From Veillonella sp. 3310 (lineage in GTDB: Bacteria > Bacillota > Negativicutes > Veillonellales > Veillonellaceae), in NCBI RefSeq assembly GCF_003999875.1, contig NZ_RQVJ01000002.1:124001-188000 (forward strand): DNA of 64,000 bases, given 5' to 3'. The translations under genes and the position numbers were made by a program. Shown here one piece after another: positions 26,171 through 34,643 of this stretch (the first letter of the stretch is position 1; every line of letters starts with the position of its first letter). The notes under the pieces were generated by a model. The model was not told the origin of the DNA and ran no database searches. It was given only the letters and a program-made list of their open reading frames with translations.

Positions 26171-26377
26171 ATGGGATTTGTAAAATACCAAGTAGGTGAT
26201 GTGGTACAAATGAAGAAACCCCATCCTTGTGGTAGTCAGAATTGGGAGATTAAACGAACTGGCGTTGACTTCGTAACAGTCTGTGAAGGCTGTGGGCATC
26301 AAGTGATGATACCACGACCTAAGTTTGAAAAGAATGTAAAAAAGATAGTATCCAGAAAAGAAGCAACAGAAGAATAA
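26171..26377 (+). CDS. DUF951 family protein
   Basis: 68 aa. The family pattern is complete: VGDVVQMKKPHPCGSQNWEIKRTG, then VCEGCGHQVMIPRPKFEKNVKKI, with single cysteines at CGS and a CxxC (CEGC) that could bind zinc. Widely kept in Firmicutes, often near ychF or replication genes; function unknown, nucleic-acid binding suspected for the family. ATG 26171 follows AGGAGG; the in-frame GTG at 26165 overlaps it. Followed by selD 44 bases on. Confidence 0.88.
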   Translation: MGFVKYQVGDVVQMKKPHPCGSQNWEIKRTGVDFVTVCEGCGHQVMIPRPKFEKNVKKIVSRKEATEE

Positions 26378-26421
26378 GATGTGTTCGTATATCAGTATAG
26401 TTTTCTAGGAGAGGGATATCT

Positions 26422-27450
26422 ATGGTTGATTTAACGAAATATGCAGCCAAGGGTGGTTGCGCGTGTAAGATTGGGCCTCATATCTTAGCGGATGTGTTAC
26501 AACATATGCTGATGCCTACGCATCCAGCTGTATTGACCGATGCGTCTGGTATGGAAGATGCTGGGGTGTATCAAATTAATGATAGTCAAGCCATTGTACA
26601 GACGGTGGATTTTTTTACACCTCCAGTGGCAGATCCTAGACTCTTTGGTAGAGTGGCGGCGTGTAATAGCCTAAGCGATGTATATGCTATGGGTGGTACT
26701 CCTATCTCAGCGCTGAATATTGTAGGCTTTCCGGTGCCTTTAGTGAAAGAAGGTGTCCTTCGTGAGGTATTAGAAGGTGCCAATGAGGTCTTACTAGAGA
26801 CGGGAGTAGCTCTTCTTGGTGGTCACAGTATCGAAAATGAAGTGCCTGTTTTTGGGATGGCTGTGACAGGTCTCATCGATCCTCGTCATATTTGGACCAA
26901 TGGGGATGCTCGAGTTGGTGATGTGCTGATTCTATCTAAACCGATTGGGACCGGAATTATGAACACGGCTGCAAAAGGTGGCGTATTCCCTGAAGGTGTG
27001 CAGGAAGCTATGCAAAGCATGGGGACGATTAATAAAGGGGCTCGAGATGTGGCTGCACAGTTTGCCGTTCATGGCTGTACGGATATTACAGGATTTAGTT
27101 TAATTGGTCATGTATCTGAAATGGCAAAAGCCAGTGGAACTTCTATTGAACTCTATGCGGAGCAAATTCCTCTATTTACCGATGTATTAGAGGCTGCTCG
27201 TATGGGCCTCGTCCCTGCAGCGACGTATGGAAATCGCAAGGCTTTAGGTGATCAAGCAGAATTCGAGGACTACTTAGATCCTGTATGGAGTGATATTTGC
27301 TTCGACCCGCAAACATCGGGTGGTTTATTATTTGCGTGTTCTGAAAGTGAAGGGAAACAGCTACTTTCAAAGTTACAAGAAAAAGGTTTACAGGCTGCAC
27401 AGATTGGCCGTGTCATTCAGGAAGGAAGGAAACAAGTATATGTCAAATAA
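26422..27450 (+). CDS. selD: selenide, water dikinase
   Basis: Makes selenophosphate from selenide and ATP, for selenocysteine, selenouridine or labile-selenium cofactors. 342 aa. The catalytic motif is GGCACK at residues 11-16, with Cys13 in the position of E. coli Cys17 and Lys16 matching Lys20. No in-frame TGA is needed, so this is the cysteine form. Other matches: FFTPPVADPRLFGRVAACNSLSDVYAMGG, GGHSIENEVPVFGMAVTG, TDITGFSLIGH and DPQTSGGLL near the C-terminus. It overlaps yedF, forming a selenium unit. Confidence 0.96.
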   Translation: MVDLTKYAAKGGCACKIGPHILADVLQHMLMPTHPAVLTDASGMEDAGVYQINDSQAIVQTVDFFTPPVADPRLFGRVAACNSLSDVYAMGGTPISALNIVGFPVPLVKEGVLREVLEGANEVLLETGVALLGGHSIENEVPVFGMAVTGLIDPRHIWTNGDARVGDVLILSKPIGTGIMNTAAKGGVFPEGVQEAMQSMGTINKGARDVAAQFAVHGCTDITGFSLIGHVSEMAKASGTSIELYAEQIPLFTDVLEAARMGLVPAATYGNRKALGDQAEFEDYLDPVWSDICFDPQTSGGLLFACSESEGKQLLSKLQEKGLQAAQIGRVIQEGRKQVYVK

Positions 27451-28312
27451 AGAAGTAACTATAGATATGCGAGGTCAAGTATGCCCAGCACCAGTGATTG
27501 AAGCGAAAAAGGCGATGGATGCCGATGCAAATACGTATGTAAAAGTCATCGTTGATAATGACGTGAGTCGTGACAATGTGGTGAAATTAGGGGAATACCG
27601 AGGCTATGAAAACCATGTGTTAGAGCAAGAAGGAAATTACATTGTGGTATTGATTCCGCCTACAGCAGTGAAAGAGGAAGTGGCTGCGGTTAGTGCTGTG
27701 AATATTCAAACATCGAATGATCTAGAAGACCTAGATTTGGAAGATATTTTTGAAAATGAATTTGCCGCACCTTTAGGAAAGGTCGTAACGAATACAACGA
27801 TTGCTGGTGGGGAAGCTCCGTTTTATATGACGAATGGAACCGGTAGTCTAGAACGTAGTATTGCAGCCTATGAAAAAACAAAAGCAGAAAAAGCGGCTAT
27901 GGGTGCGCCAATTAGTCAAGATACAGTGCCACCTGAATTGATGGGAGCCGTGGTGCCTTCTGTGCCAACCGCTTCTATGGGTGGTAAAGTGTTGCTATTC
28001 ACGAAGGATTATTTAGGTGAAGGTAGTGAAGAGTTAGGCCGCAACTTGATGAAAACATTCATCTATGTATTGACGGAAACGGATGTGAAACCCAAAGCCA
28101 TCTATTGCATCAATAGTGCTGTTAAAATGCTTGTAGAAGGGTCTGAACATATTGAAAACTTCAAAGTCTTAGAAGCTGCAGGCGTGACTGTAAGTGGTTG
28201 TGGTATTTGCTTAGACTTTTATGGGGTAAAAGATAAAGTACAAGTGGGCACTATTACCAATCTCTATGCTATTACTGAAAGCATGATGCAAGAACCATTT
28301 GTTACATTGTAA
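27440..28312 (+). CDS. yedF: YedF-type selenium metabolism protein (TusA + DsrE-like fusion)
   Basis: 290 aa. The N-terminal TusA/SirA domain holds the CPAP motif (RGQVCPAPVIEAKKAM, residues 10-25). A linker follows (about 80-165), then a DsrE/F-like domain (VLLFTKDYLGEGSEELGRNLM) with a conserved cysteine pair in GCGICLDFYG near 250. This two-domain form occurs with selD and is thought to carry or deliver selenium; that role is inferred for the family. ATG 27440 overlaps the end of selD and has AAGGAAGGAAACAAG upstream, so the two are translationally coupled. Confidence 0.92.
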   Translation: MSNKEVTIDMRGQVCPAPVIEAKKAMDADANTYVKVIVDNDVSRDNVVKLGEYRGYENHVLEQEGNYIVVLIPPTAVKEEVAAVSAVNIQTSNDLEDLDLEDIFENEFAAPLGKVVTNTTIAGGEAPFYMTNGTGSLERSIAAYEKTKAEKAAMGAPISQDTVPPELMGAVVPSVPTASMGGKVLLFTKDYLGEGSEELGRNLMKTFIYVLTETDVKPKAIYCINSAVKMLVEGSEHIENFKVLEAAGVTVSGCGICLDFYGVKDKVQVGTITNLYAITESMMQEPFVTL

Positions 28313-28369
28313 TTAGATGCGTGGTGACACTGACAGATATAACTGGAGAGATTGCATGAGGGATAGGGG

Positions 28370-28675
28370 GTGTCTGCTTTGGAAGTAATTAGTCAACAGC
28401 TTAAGATACCTATAGATAAGGTATCACCAAAAATACTTATTCTATTTAGTTCTTACTATTTTGCAGATAAAGCAGATAAAACGCTAGGGCAATATACAGT
28501 GCCTCATCAGTTGATGCCAGTGCCACCAGAACTATCCAGCGCTTGTGGGCTATCTATTGGTATAAAAGAAGAATACATAGAAGAAGTGCTACGTATCTTT
28601 GAAGTAGAAAAAATAACCCCTTCTCATATGTATTATTATGAAAAGGGGAAAGAACCGATAGAATACAAGCAGTGA
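28370..28675 (+). CDS. DUF3343 putative Se/S carrier-like protein
   Basis: Up to 101 aa. It has the DUF3343 pattern: an N-terminal strand with a phenylalanine-rich segment (LILFSSYYFADKADKTL), then PHQLMPVPPELSSACGLSIGI with the single conserved cysteine, then a helix EEYIEEVLRIFE. Members sit next to selenium genes and are proposed as Se or S carriers. The start is uncertain: GTG at 28370 or TTG at 28379, the latter with GGGGGTG at better distance. Probably the third gene of the selD unit and followed by a terminator. Confidence 0.78.
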   Translation: MSALEVISQQLKIPIDKVSPKILILFSSYYFADKADKTLGQYTVPHQLMPVPPELSSACGLSIGIKEEYIEEVLRIFEVEKITPSHMYYYEKGKEPIEYKQ

Positions 28676-28724
28676 TGTTATTAACATGGGCGCTGAGAAA
28701 TATTTTTGACATAGGTATATATAG

Positions 28725-28764
28725 AAAAGCTAGGCGCACTCAAAGAAGTGTACCTAGCTTTTTG
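28725..28764 (+). terminator. terminator of the selD-yedF-DUF3343 unit
   Basis: AAAAGCTAGG (28725-28734) pairs with CCTAGCTTTT (28753-28762), with an inner GCACT/AGTG pair; T-run follows. Confidence 0.85.
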
Positions 28765-28845
28765 CTATGGATAGCGTTGTGGATATGTAAGAATTTTATA
28801 ATAGCTAAGCAGATTATGTGAAATAGCATATAAGGTGTTGCATCT

Positions 28846-28897
28846 AAAAAGGCATATACAGGTGTATTCTCATCGGGGGGATACTGTATATGCCTTA
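28846..28897 (-). terminator. terminator of ychF
   Basis: On the minus strand, a GGCATATACAG-type stem (28884-28894 with 28851-28861) is followed by TTTTT (28850-28846). Confidence 0.82.
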
Positions 28898-28913
28898 TGT
28901 GTTACTATGGTAA

Positions 28914-30020
28914 TTATACGTTGAAACGGAAATGTGTTACATCGCCGTCTTTCATGATATAGTCTTTACCTTCTAGGCGAACAAGACCTTTTTCTTTGGC
29001 AGCATTTTGGCTACCGCAAGCTTCTAAATCGTCAAAAGATACGATCTCTGCACGAATGAAGCCTTTTTCGATATCGGAGTGGATTTTACCAGCTGCTTGA
29101 GGAGCTTTTGTACCTTCCACGATAGTCCAAGCGCGAGCTTCCATTTCGCCAGCTGTAAAGTAGTTAATTAAACCCAATAAGGAATAACTAGCTTTGATTA
29201 ATTTTGTTAAGCCACTTTCTTCTAACCCAAGGTCAGCTAAGAAAGCCGTTGCTTCTTCGTCGGATAATTCAGCAATTTCAGATTCAATGCGAGCAGATAC
29301 CACAACTACGCCAGAACCTTCTTTGGCTGCGTATTCTTCTACTTGTTTGACGAATTCGTTGCCAGAGTAATCGGATACTTCGTCTTCTCCTACATTGGCT
29401 ACATATAAAGATTTTTTTGCTGTCAATAGTGTTAAATCTTTTAAAATATCTAATTCATCTTCTGTTAAGCCTTGGGCACGAACAGGGATGGCATCTCCTA
29501 ATGCAGCAGATACTTTTTCTAAAATAGGAGCTTCCACACGAGCATCTTTATCGCCAGATTTTGCTAACTTAGCAATACGTTGTAAGCGCTTGTCTACGCT
29601 TTCAAGGTCAGCTAAGCAAAGTTCAGTGTTGATAATTTCAATATCACGAACAGGATCTACAGAGCCTGCCACATGTGTGATGTTAGGGTCATCAAAACAA
29701 CGGATAACTTGAGCGATGGCATCAACTTGGCGGATATGGCTCAAGAATTTGTTGCCTAAACCTTCCCCTTTGGAAGCGCCAGCTACTAAGCCTGCAATGT
29801 CTACAAATCGCATGGCAGCAGGTAAGATGCGTTTAGAACCGAACATCTCAGCTAACACAGCTAATCGAGCGTCTGGTACGTCAACAACACCTACATTTGG
29901 TTCAATCGTACAGAATGGGTAGTTTGCCGCTTCTGCGCCAGCTTTTGTAATAGCATTAAACAATGTACTTTTTCCGACATTTGGAAGGCCTACAATGCCT
30001 ACTTCTAAATTTGTGCTCAT
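28914..30020 (-). CDS. ychF: redox-regulated ATPase YchF/OLA1
   Basis: 368 aa, the normal length. The Obg-like G domain has the P-loop GLPNVGKSTLFNAIT near residues 11-25, FCTIEPNVGVVDVPD, and DIAGLV for the G3 motif. The G4 position reads NVGEDE, the change that gives YchF ATP rather than GTP preference. A coiled-coil insert and the C-terminal TGS domain (YFTAGEMEARAWTIVEGTKAPQAAGKIHSDIEKGFIRAEI) follow. It has its own terminator. Ribosome-associated, linked to oxidative stress in other bacteria. Confidence 0.97.
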   Translation of the reverse strand: MSTNLEVGIVGLPNVGKSTLFNAITKAGAEAANYPFCTIEPNVGVVDVPDARLAVLAEMFGSKRILPAAMRFVDIAGLVAGASKGEGLGNKFLSHIRQVDAIAQVIRCFDDPNITHVAGSVDPVRDIEIINTELCLADLESVDKRLQRIAKLAKSGDKDARVEAPILEKVSAALGDAIPVRAQGLTEDELDILKDLTLLTAKKSLYVANVGEDEVSDYSGNEFVKQVEEYAAKEGSGVVVVSARIESEIAELSDEEATAFLADLGLEESGLTKLIKASYSLLGLINYFTAGEMEARAWTIVEGTKAPQAAGKIHSDIEKGFIRAEIVSFDDLEACGSQNAAKEKGLVRLEGKDYIMKDGDVTHFRFNV

Positions 30021-30086
30021 TGGTGGGTAACTCCTTTGTTAATTGCGAAAAAATATCGAAGTAATATAAACGGTATGTATAATTTG

Positions 30087-30134
30087 TGATATACTATAAA
30101 TAAGAGAGCTTCCAACGTGAGTTGGGCTCATCTC
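30087..30134 (+). promoter_or_regulatory. toxin promoter and 5' leader sharing sequence with the antitoxin RNA
   Basis: Extended -10 TGA-TATACT at 30087-30095; expected start near 30102. The leader contains AGAGAGC (30103-30109), four bases, AACGTG (30114-30119), and GCTCATCTC (30126-30134). The same three blocks, the first two at identical spacing, occur in the antisense RNA encoded opposite. Confidence 0.7.
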
Positions 30135-30160
30135 TTCCTACTCTGGGAGGAGGTGATACT

Positions 30161-30244
30161 ATGACACCATTTGAAATCGTATCTTTACTGATACAGTTTG
30201 GAATGTTAGTTGTAGCAATTTTGACTTATCGTAAAAGTAAGTAA
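30161..30244 (+). CDS. holin-like type I toxin peptide
   Basis: A 27-residue peptide starting MTPFEIVSLL, with a single hydrophobic helix (about residues 6-22) and a charged tail YRKSK. Size, the start MTPFE and the tail match the putative holin-like toxins of Firmicutes and the Fst/TxpA style of type I toxins, which insert into the inner membrane. The Shine-Dalgarno GGGAGGAGGTG is very strong. It is followed at once by a hairpin that can end transcripts from both sides. A convergent antisense RNA is encoded downstream. Toxicity is inferred. Confidence 0.75.
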   Translation: MTPFEIVSLLIQFGMLVVAILTYRKSK

Positions 30245-30245
30245 A

Positions 30246-30300
30246 ATGCCTAACGATATAAGGTTTCGCGTACCTTAACACGTTAGGCATTTCGATTTTT
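30246..30300. terminator. shared bidirectional terminator of the toxin-antitoxin locus
   Basis: ATGCCTAACG (30246-30255) pairs with CGTTAGGCAT (30281-30290), with an inner AAGGT/ACCTT. T-rich on both sides (TTTCGATTTTT on plus, TTTTAC on minus). Confidence 0.82.
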
Positions 30301-30356
30301 GATACGTTTCGAGATGAGCTTAACGCCTAGTACACGTTATGGGCTCTCTTTTTTAC
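30246..30356 (-). ncRNA. putative antitoxin antisense RNA, convergent with the toxin mRNA
   Basis: On the minus strand an extended -10 TGG-TATACT (30371-30363) predicts a start near 30356. The RNA would begin near AGAGAGC (30349-30343), carry AACGTG (30338-30333) and GCTCATCTC (30319-30311), and end in the terminator shared with the toxin mRNA. Shared blocks at the 5' ends plus overlapping 3' ends are the layout of RNA I and RNA II in the Fst/par locus. Its existence is inferred; the elements are seen. Confidence 0.6.
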
Positions 30357-30413
30357 AGTCCTAGTATACCATAATTGCATACTACCTGCCAATAGATTTG
30401 TAGAAAATATAAA

Positions 30414-30461
30414 AATAGAGGAACGTTGATATTTCTTGATCGACGTTCCTCTATTTTATTT
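30414..30461. terminator. terminator of ddh, bidirectional
   Basis: Perfect 13-bp stem AATAGAGGAACGT (30414-30426) with its complement (30443-30455), with A- and T-rich flanks; positioned to end the minus-strand ddh transcript. Confidence 0.85.
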
Positions 30462-30524
30462 GACGCTATTTTGTTACAGCCTCGTATATCTCATGAAAGG
30501 AGATACTATTGTCAAACGTACATC

Positions 30525-31499
30525 TTATAGATAATGGGCACGTAATTCTTCAGCAGATTTTGGGGATAACCAAGCTGGTGCAATGTCGAATACTGTGAAA
30601 GCACCACGACCGCCATGTGCTGCTAAGCGATGTACGCCACGAGCAAAGGCAACAAGTACAGCACCAGTGAACTCAGGGTTAGAATCTAATTGTAAGCCGA
30701 ATTCGTAGATGTGTTTTGTGCCTGTTGTAGTTTCGCCGCTGCGGATGACAAGACCACCGTGAGGGATGCCTTTGTGGTTCGCATCTAATTCTTCTTGGGA
30801 AATGAATGTCACTGTTGTTTCATAACCAACGAAGTAGTTAGGCATGGTTTTAATTTCGTTTTCAATGCGAGCTGCATCAGCGCCTTCTTCAAGCACTACA
30901 TAGCATTCGCGAAGGTGAGAAGAAGTCGCTGTGACTTCAGGAGTTTCACCATTGCGGATAGCGGAGATGATCTCTTGTTTAGGTACAGTGTATTGACGAG
31001 CATCTGCTACGCCTTCGATACGACGGATTGCATCGGAATGACCTTGAGATACGCCACGGCCCCAGAATGTGTAGGAATCGCCTTGTGGTAAGATGCTTTC
31101 AGCGTATACACGTTGCAAGGAGAACATGCCAGGGTCCCAACCGCAAGAAATTAAAGCAGCAGTGCCAGCTTCTTGTGCTACTTTACGTACGTTTTCGAAA
31201 TGCTCAGGGATACGAGCGTGTGTATCGAAACTATCGATGACGTTAAAATGAGCTGCGATAGCTGGAGTTTGATCGATTAGGTCTGTGGCACTACCACCGC
31301 ATAATACCATGACATCGATTTTGCCTTTGAAAGATTCAACTTCTTCCATAGTGTAGCTAGGTACGCCACTGACAGTTTGCAAACCAGAACGGCGAGAGAA
31401 TATACCGACTAATTCCATATCTGGTTGTAATGCTACAGCCGCTTCTACGCCGCGACCAAGGTTGCCGTATCCAACGATACCAATACGAATGTTGCTCAT
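30525..31499 (-). CDS. ddh: meso-diaminopimelate D-dehydrogenase
   Basis: NADPH-dependent one-step conversion of tetrahydrodipicolinate to meso-diaminopimelate, for lysine and peptidoglycan. 324 aa, normal length. Rossmann motif GIVGYGNLGRGVE (residues 8-20), VLCGGSATD near 70, NVIDSFDTHARIPEHF near 88, GWDPGMFSLQRVY near 121, FWGRGVSQGHSDAIRRIEGV near 146, and KGIPHGGLVIRSG near the C-terminus are family signatures. It lies next to dapL but has a long 5' gap and its own terminator. A second DAP route beside dapL is unusual. Confidence 0.95.
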   Translation of the reverse strand: MSNIRIGIVGYGNLGRGVEAAVALQPDMELVGIFSRRSGLQTVSGVPSYTMEEVESFKGKIDVMVLCGGSATDLIDQTPAIAAHFNVIDSFDTHARIPEHFENVRKVAQEAGTAALISCGWDPGMFSLQRVYAESILPQGDSYTFWGRGVSQGHSDAIRRIEGVADARQYTVPKQEIISAIRNGETPEVTATSSHLRECYVVLEEGADAARIENEIKTMPNYFVGYETTVTFISQEELDANHKGIPHGGLVIRSGETTTGTKHIYEFGLQLDSNPEFTGAVLVAFARGVHRLAAHGGRGAFTVFDIAPAWLSPKSAEELRAHYL

Positions 31500-31657
31500 G
31501 TTACTTCCTTTCGTGAAAGTCTATACTTTCATAATGATAAAAGTGTACGAACTGTAATGATCTTACAGTATATGTATGAAATGATGAAGGGAATTAATCT
31601 CCCTTGTATTTGTATCTATCATTATAGCGAAAAATTCCCATAGAGAAAAGGGGGATT

Positions 31658-32887
31658 TTAAAATTGTAGTGTTTTAATACGTTCTACGGCACGAAGTGTA
31701 TTTTCACGGCTGCCAAAGGCAGTTAAGCGTAAATAACCTTCACCTTCCGGACCAAAACCAGAACCAGGAGTGCTCACAATGTGTACTTTTTCTAATAAAG
31801 TGTCGAATAAGTCCCAGCTACTCATGCCAGCAGGAGCTTGGATCCAAATGTATGGAGCATCAACGCCACCAAATACAGTAAGACCAATAGCTTCTAAGCC
31901 TTCACGAATGATGCGAGCGTTTTCCATGTAATAAGCGATGTGCTCTTTGATTTGGGCACGACCTTCTGGTGTGTAAACAGCAGCAGCACCACGTTGGATG
32001 ATGTAAGGAACACCGTTGAATTTTGTTGTTTGGCGACGATTCCACATAGGATTTAGAGGAACACGCTTGCCTTCTGCATTTTTAGCCGTTACTTCATGAG
32101 GAACTACTGTGTAGGCGCAACGAGTGCCAGTGAATCCAGCTGTTTTAGAGAAAGATCTGAATTCAATAGCCACTTCACGAGCGCCTTCGATTTCATAAAT
32201 AGAACGAACTGTATCCGTAGAAGTGATGAAAGCTTCGTAAGCAGAGTCGAACATCAAAATCGCTTCGTTTTCTTTACACCATTGCACCCATTCTGCTAAG
32301 CGAGCGCGGCTTAATACAGTACCAGTTGGATTGTTAGGGCAGCAAAGGTATACGATATCTACTCGCTCTTTTGGAAATGCAGGAGAGAAGTTGTTCTCTG
32401 CATTCGTTGGTAGGTATACCACTTTTTCATAAATGCCATCGATAGCTTTGCCAGTACGACCGCCCATGACATTGGAATCTAGGTATACAGGATATACAGG
32501 GTCGGTGATTGCAATGATGTTATCTTCGGAGAAAATTTCTTGGATGTTACCCACATCAGATTTTGCTCCGTCAGATATGAATATTTCATCCGGTTGGATT
32601 GTGATACCTAGGGGAGCGTAATCGCCTTCAGCGATAGCATTGCGCAAGAAATCGTAGCCTTGTTCAGGGCCGTAGCCACGGAATGTGTCGGCAGATCCCA
32701 TTTCATCTACTGCTGCGTGCATAGCTTCAATGACAGCTGGTACGAGGGGACGTGTCACATCACCAATGCCAAGGCGAATGATGTCTGCCTCAGGATGGCT
32801 TTCTTTGAAAGCTTCTACTTTACGAGCAATATTAGCGAATAAATAAGAACCTTGTAGGTTTTCATAATTTGGATTTACAGTAGCCAT
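31658..32887 (-). CDS. dapL: LL-diaminopimelate aminotransferase
   Basis: PLP enzyme converting tetrahydrodipicolinate and glutamate to LL-diaminopimelate in one step. 409 aa, typical. Signature stretches: [20 protein letters not shown] at the N-terminus, [63 protein letters not shown], and [13 protein letters not shown] with the PLP lysine. A promoter TTGACA-17-TAGAAT lies at 33001-32973 on the minus strand. DapF would still be needed downstream, unlike for ddh. Confidence 0.96.
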   Translation of the reverse strand: MATVNPNYENLQGSYLFANIARKVEAFKESHPEADIIRLGIGDVTRPLVPAVIEAMHAAVDEMGSADTFRGYGPEQGYDFLRNAIAEGDYAPLGITIQPDEIFISDGAKSDVGNIQEIFSEDNIIAITDPVYPVYLDSNVMGGRTGKAIDGIYEKVVYLPTNAENNFSPAFPKERVDIVYLCCPNNPTGTVLSRARLAEWVQWCKENEAILMFDSAYEAFITSTDTVRSIYEIEGAREVAIEFRSFSKTAGFTGTRCAYTVVPHEVTAKNAEGKRVPLNPMWNRRQTTKFNGVPYIIQRGAAAVYTPEGRAQIKEHIAYYMENARIIREGLEAIGLTVFGGVDAPYIWIQAPAGMSSWDLFDTLLEKVHIVSTPGSGFGPEGEGYLRLTAFGSRENTLRAVERIKTLQF

Positions 32888-32972
32888 AGGAGCTCCTTAT
32901 CTTAAAATATAACAATAGTAATCTATAGAGAAGTAAAGGCCCTTCATGAGAACCTTTAATTTGCATCTCTAT

Positions 32973-33001
32973 ATTCTATAGTATTAATAGCAATATGTCA
33001 A
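32973..33001 (-). promoter_or_regulatory. promoter of dapL
   Basis: Minus strand: TTGACA (33001-32996), 17 bases, TAGAAT (32978-32973). Confidence 0.65.
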
Positions 33002-33004
33002 AGC

Positions 33005-33036
33005 AAAAAACAGGACCGCTTTAAGAACGGTCCTGT
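33005..33036 (-). terminator. terminator of the MATE gene
   Basis: ACAGGACCG (33010-33018) pairs with CGGTCCTGT (33028-33036); a run of six T follows on the minus strand. Confidence 0.85.
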
Positions 33037-33049
33037 AAAGGTTACATAG

Positions 33050-34387
33050 TTATATTGTTAATAGGGTTTGCTGTACTTTCCGCAAACGATACATATAGCA
33101 CAAGGCAGCGGTCGAGGTACTAGTTAATAATCCAATCCATACAGAATAGGGACCGAAGTCTGTGAATAAGAAGCAAAGATAGGCCACAGGGACAGTCACG
33201 CCCCAGTATGTGCCGATAGCAATAATAGATACGCTTGTTACATCTCGATAGGCGCGTAGCACTCCTTGCAGAGGGGTGCCTAAGGCATCGATAATAGTGA
33301 AGAATACGGCGTAAGAAATGAAACTTTCAATTAAAGGAATCATGTGCTCCTCATTGGTGAACAGTCCTGCCAAGTAATCGATGTGCGTAAAAGAGTAGGT
33401 GCCAATGCAAAGGGCGATAAAGATAGCTACGCCACGAGTGATCCATGTGTATGTGACGGCCTGCTCGTATCGTTTGGCGCCTAATTCATAGGCGATGACA
33501 ATGGTAGAAGCCATGCTCAAGCTAAGAGGAAATGAGAAAGTAACACCTAGGAAGCTAGCTGCAGCTTGATGGGCTGCAATGATGTCCGTGCCGAAGTTGG
33601 CCATGGAAATACCAGCGGCACTGAAAATGCTAATCTCAGCAAAGATAGATAATCCAATAGGAATACCTAAGGACAATTGGTCTCGAATGAGTACCCAACT
33701 AGGCCCTGTGAAAGAGGACCAAAAATGATAGTGTTTAAACTTCTTGTGATATGTAATCATTCCAAGATAACAGAACATCATATACCAATAGGCGATGACT
33801 GTTGCGATGCCGGCACCGAAGCCACCGAAGGCAGGAATAGGGCCGAGACCTGGAATAAAGATAGCGTTACCGATGGACTGAATTAATACGCTACTGCTAA
33901 TAATGTATAAAGAATAGCGTGTATTGCCATGAGCGTCGATGATGTAGCGGAAAGCGGACATGATCATCATGGCGGGAAAGGCGACGCACATTGCATACAT
34001 ATATTGCAGACATACTGTTTTAGCGGCGGGTTCAATGCCGAGTATGTCTAGTAAAGGAGAAAGACCGCTGACGGTGGCTATAATAAGACATGTTGCGAAG
34101 ATAAGTCCTAGGTATACATTTTGCCACATAATAGAAGCAATAGATTCTGTTTTTTTAGCTCCTAAAGCGTGAGATACGATAGGAGTGACTCCTAGAAGAA
34201 TACCAGTGAGACCAAAAAAGGCTGCTACCCATAAATTATAGCCCATAGCCATGCCGGCTAGATCCACTGTACTATATTGCCCCGTTAAGGTGACAGCTAC
34301 AAAGCTGCCGAGAATTAATGAAACTTGTGTTGCTGTGACGGGGGCGGCCACTAAACAAAAGTGTTTAATCATCGAAAGTAAAGACAT
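33050..34387 (-). CDS. MATE-family multidrug/metabolite efflux transporter
   Basis: 445 aa from the ATG at 34387, which has GGGAGGCACT upstream; an in-frame ATG 45 codons earlier has no RBS and was rejected. Twelve hydrophobic segments in two halves. First half includes LAGMAMGYNLWVAAFFGLTGILLGVTPIVSHALGAKK, the second DIIAAHQAAASFLGVTFSFPLSLSMASTIVIAYELGAKRYEQA, the typical NorM/MATE pattern. Exports cationic compounds with Na+ or H+; the real substrate cannot be read from sequence. It has its own terminator. Confidence 0.9.
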   Translation of the reverse strand: MSLLSMIKHFCLVAAPVTATQVSLILGSFVAVTLTGQYSTVDLAGMAMGYNLWVAAFFGLTGILLGVTPIVSHALGAKKTESIASIMWQNVYLGLIFATCLIIATVSGLSPLLDILGIEPAAKTVCLQYMYAMCVAFPAMMIMSAFRYIIDAHGNTRYSLYIISSSVLIQSIGNAIFIPGLGPIPAFGGFGAGIATVIAYWYMMFCYLGMITYHKKFKHYHFWSSFTGPSWVLIRDQLSLGIPIGLSIFAEISIFSAAGISMANFGTDIIAAHQAAASFLGVTFSFPLSLSMASTIVIAYELGAKRYEQAVTYTWITRGVAIFIALCIGTYSFTHIDYLAGLFTNEEHMIPLIESFISYAVFFTIIDALGTPLQGVLRAYRDVTSVSIIAIGTYWGVTVPVAYLCFLFTDFGPYSVWIGLLTSTSTAALCYMYRLRKVQQTLLTI

Positions 34388-34643
34388 AGTGCCTCCCAAA
34401 ACAAACTTACTTACATTTTTAATATTGTTAATAACATTTAATTTTATCACTAAATATACTTCATGTCTATGACTATCGGGAGGTATTGTCTCATAAAAGG
34501 ATATGGTATATAATGATGACAATTCAGTTATATCAATGGGTATAACGTGGTATGTTGCATAGAAAATATAGAAGTATATAATTTTTGCATAGAACTATAT
34601 TTTTAATGCAACTGTTATGGTGGAGACACCAGAAAGGAGTTAT

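Noticed and set aside
26422-26470. Possible selenocysteine (TGA) in SelD
   Set aside because: The catalytic position is encoded by TGC (Cys13) and the frame has no internal TGA.
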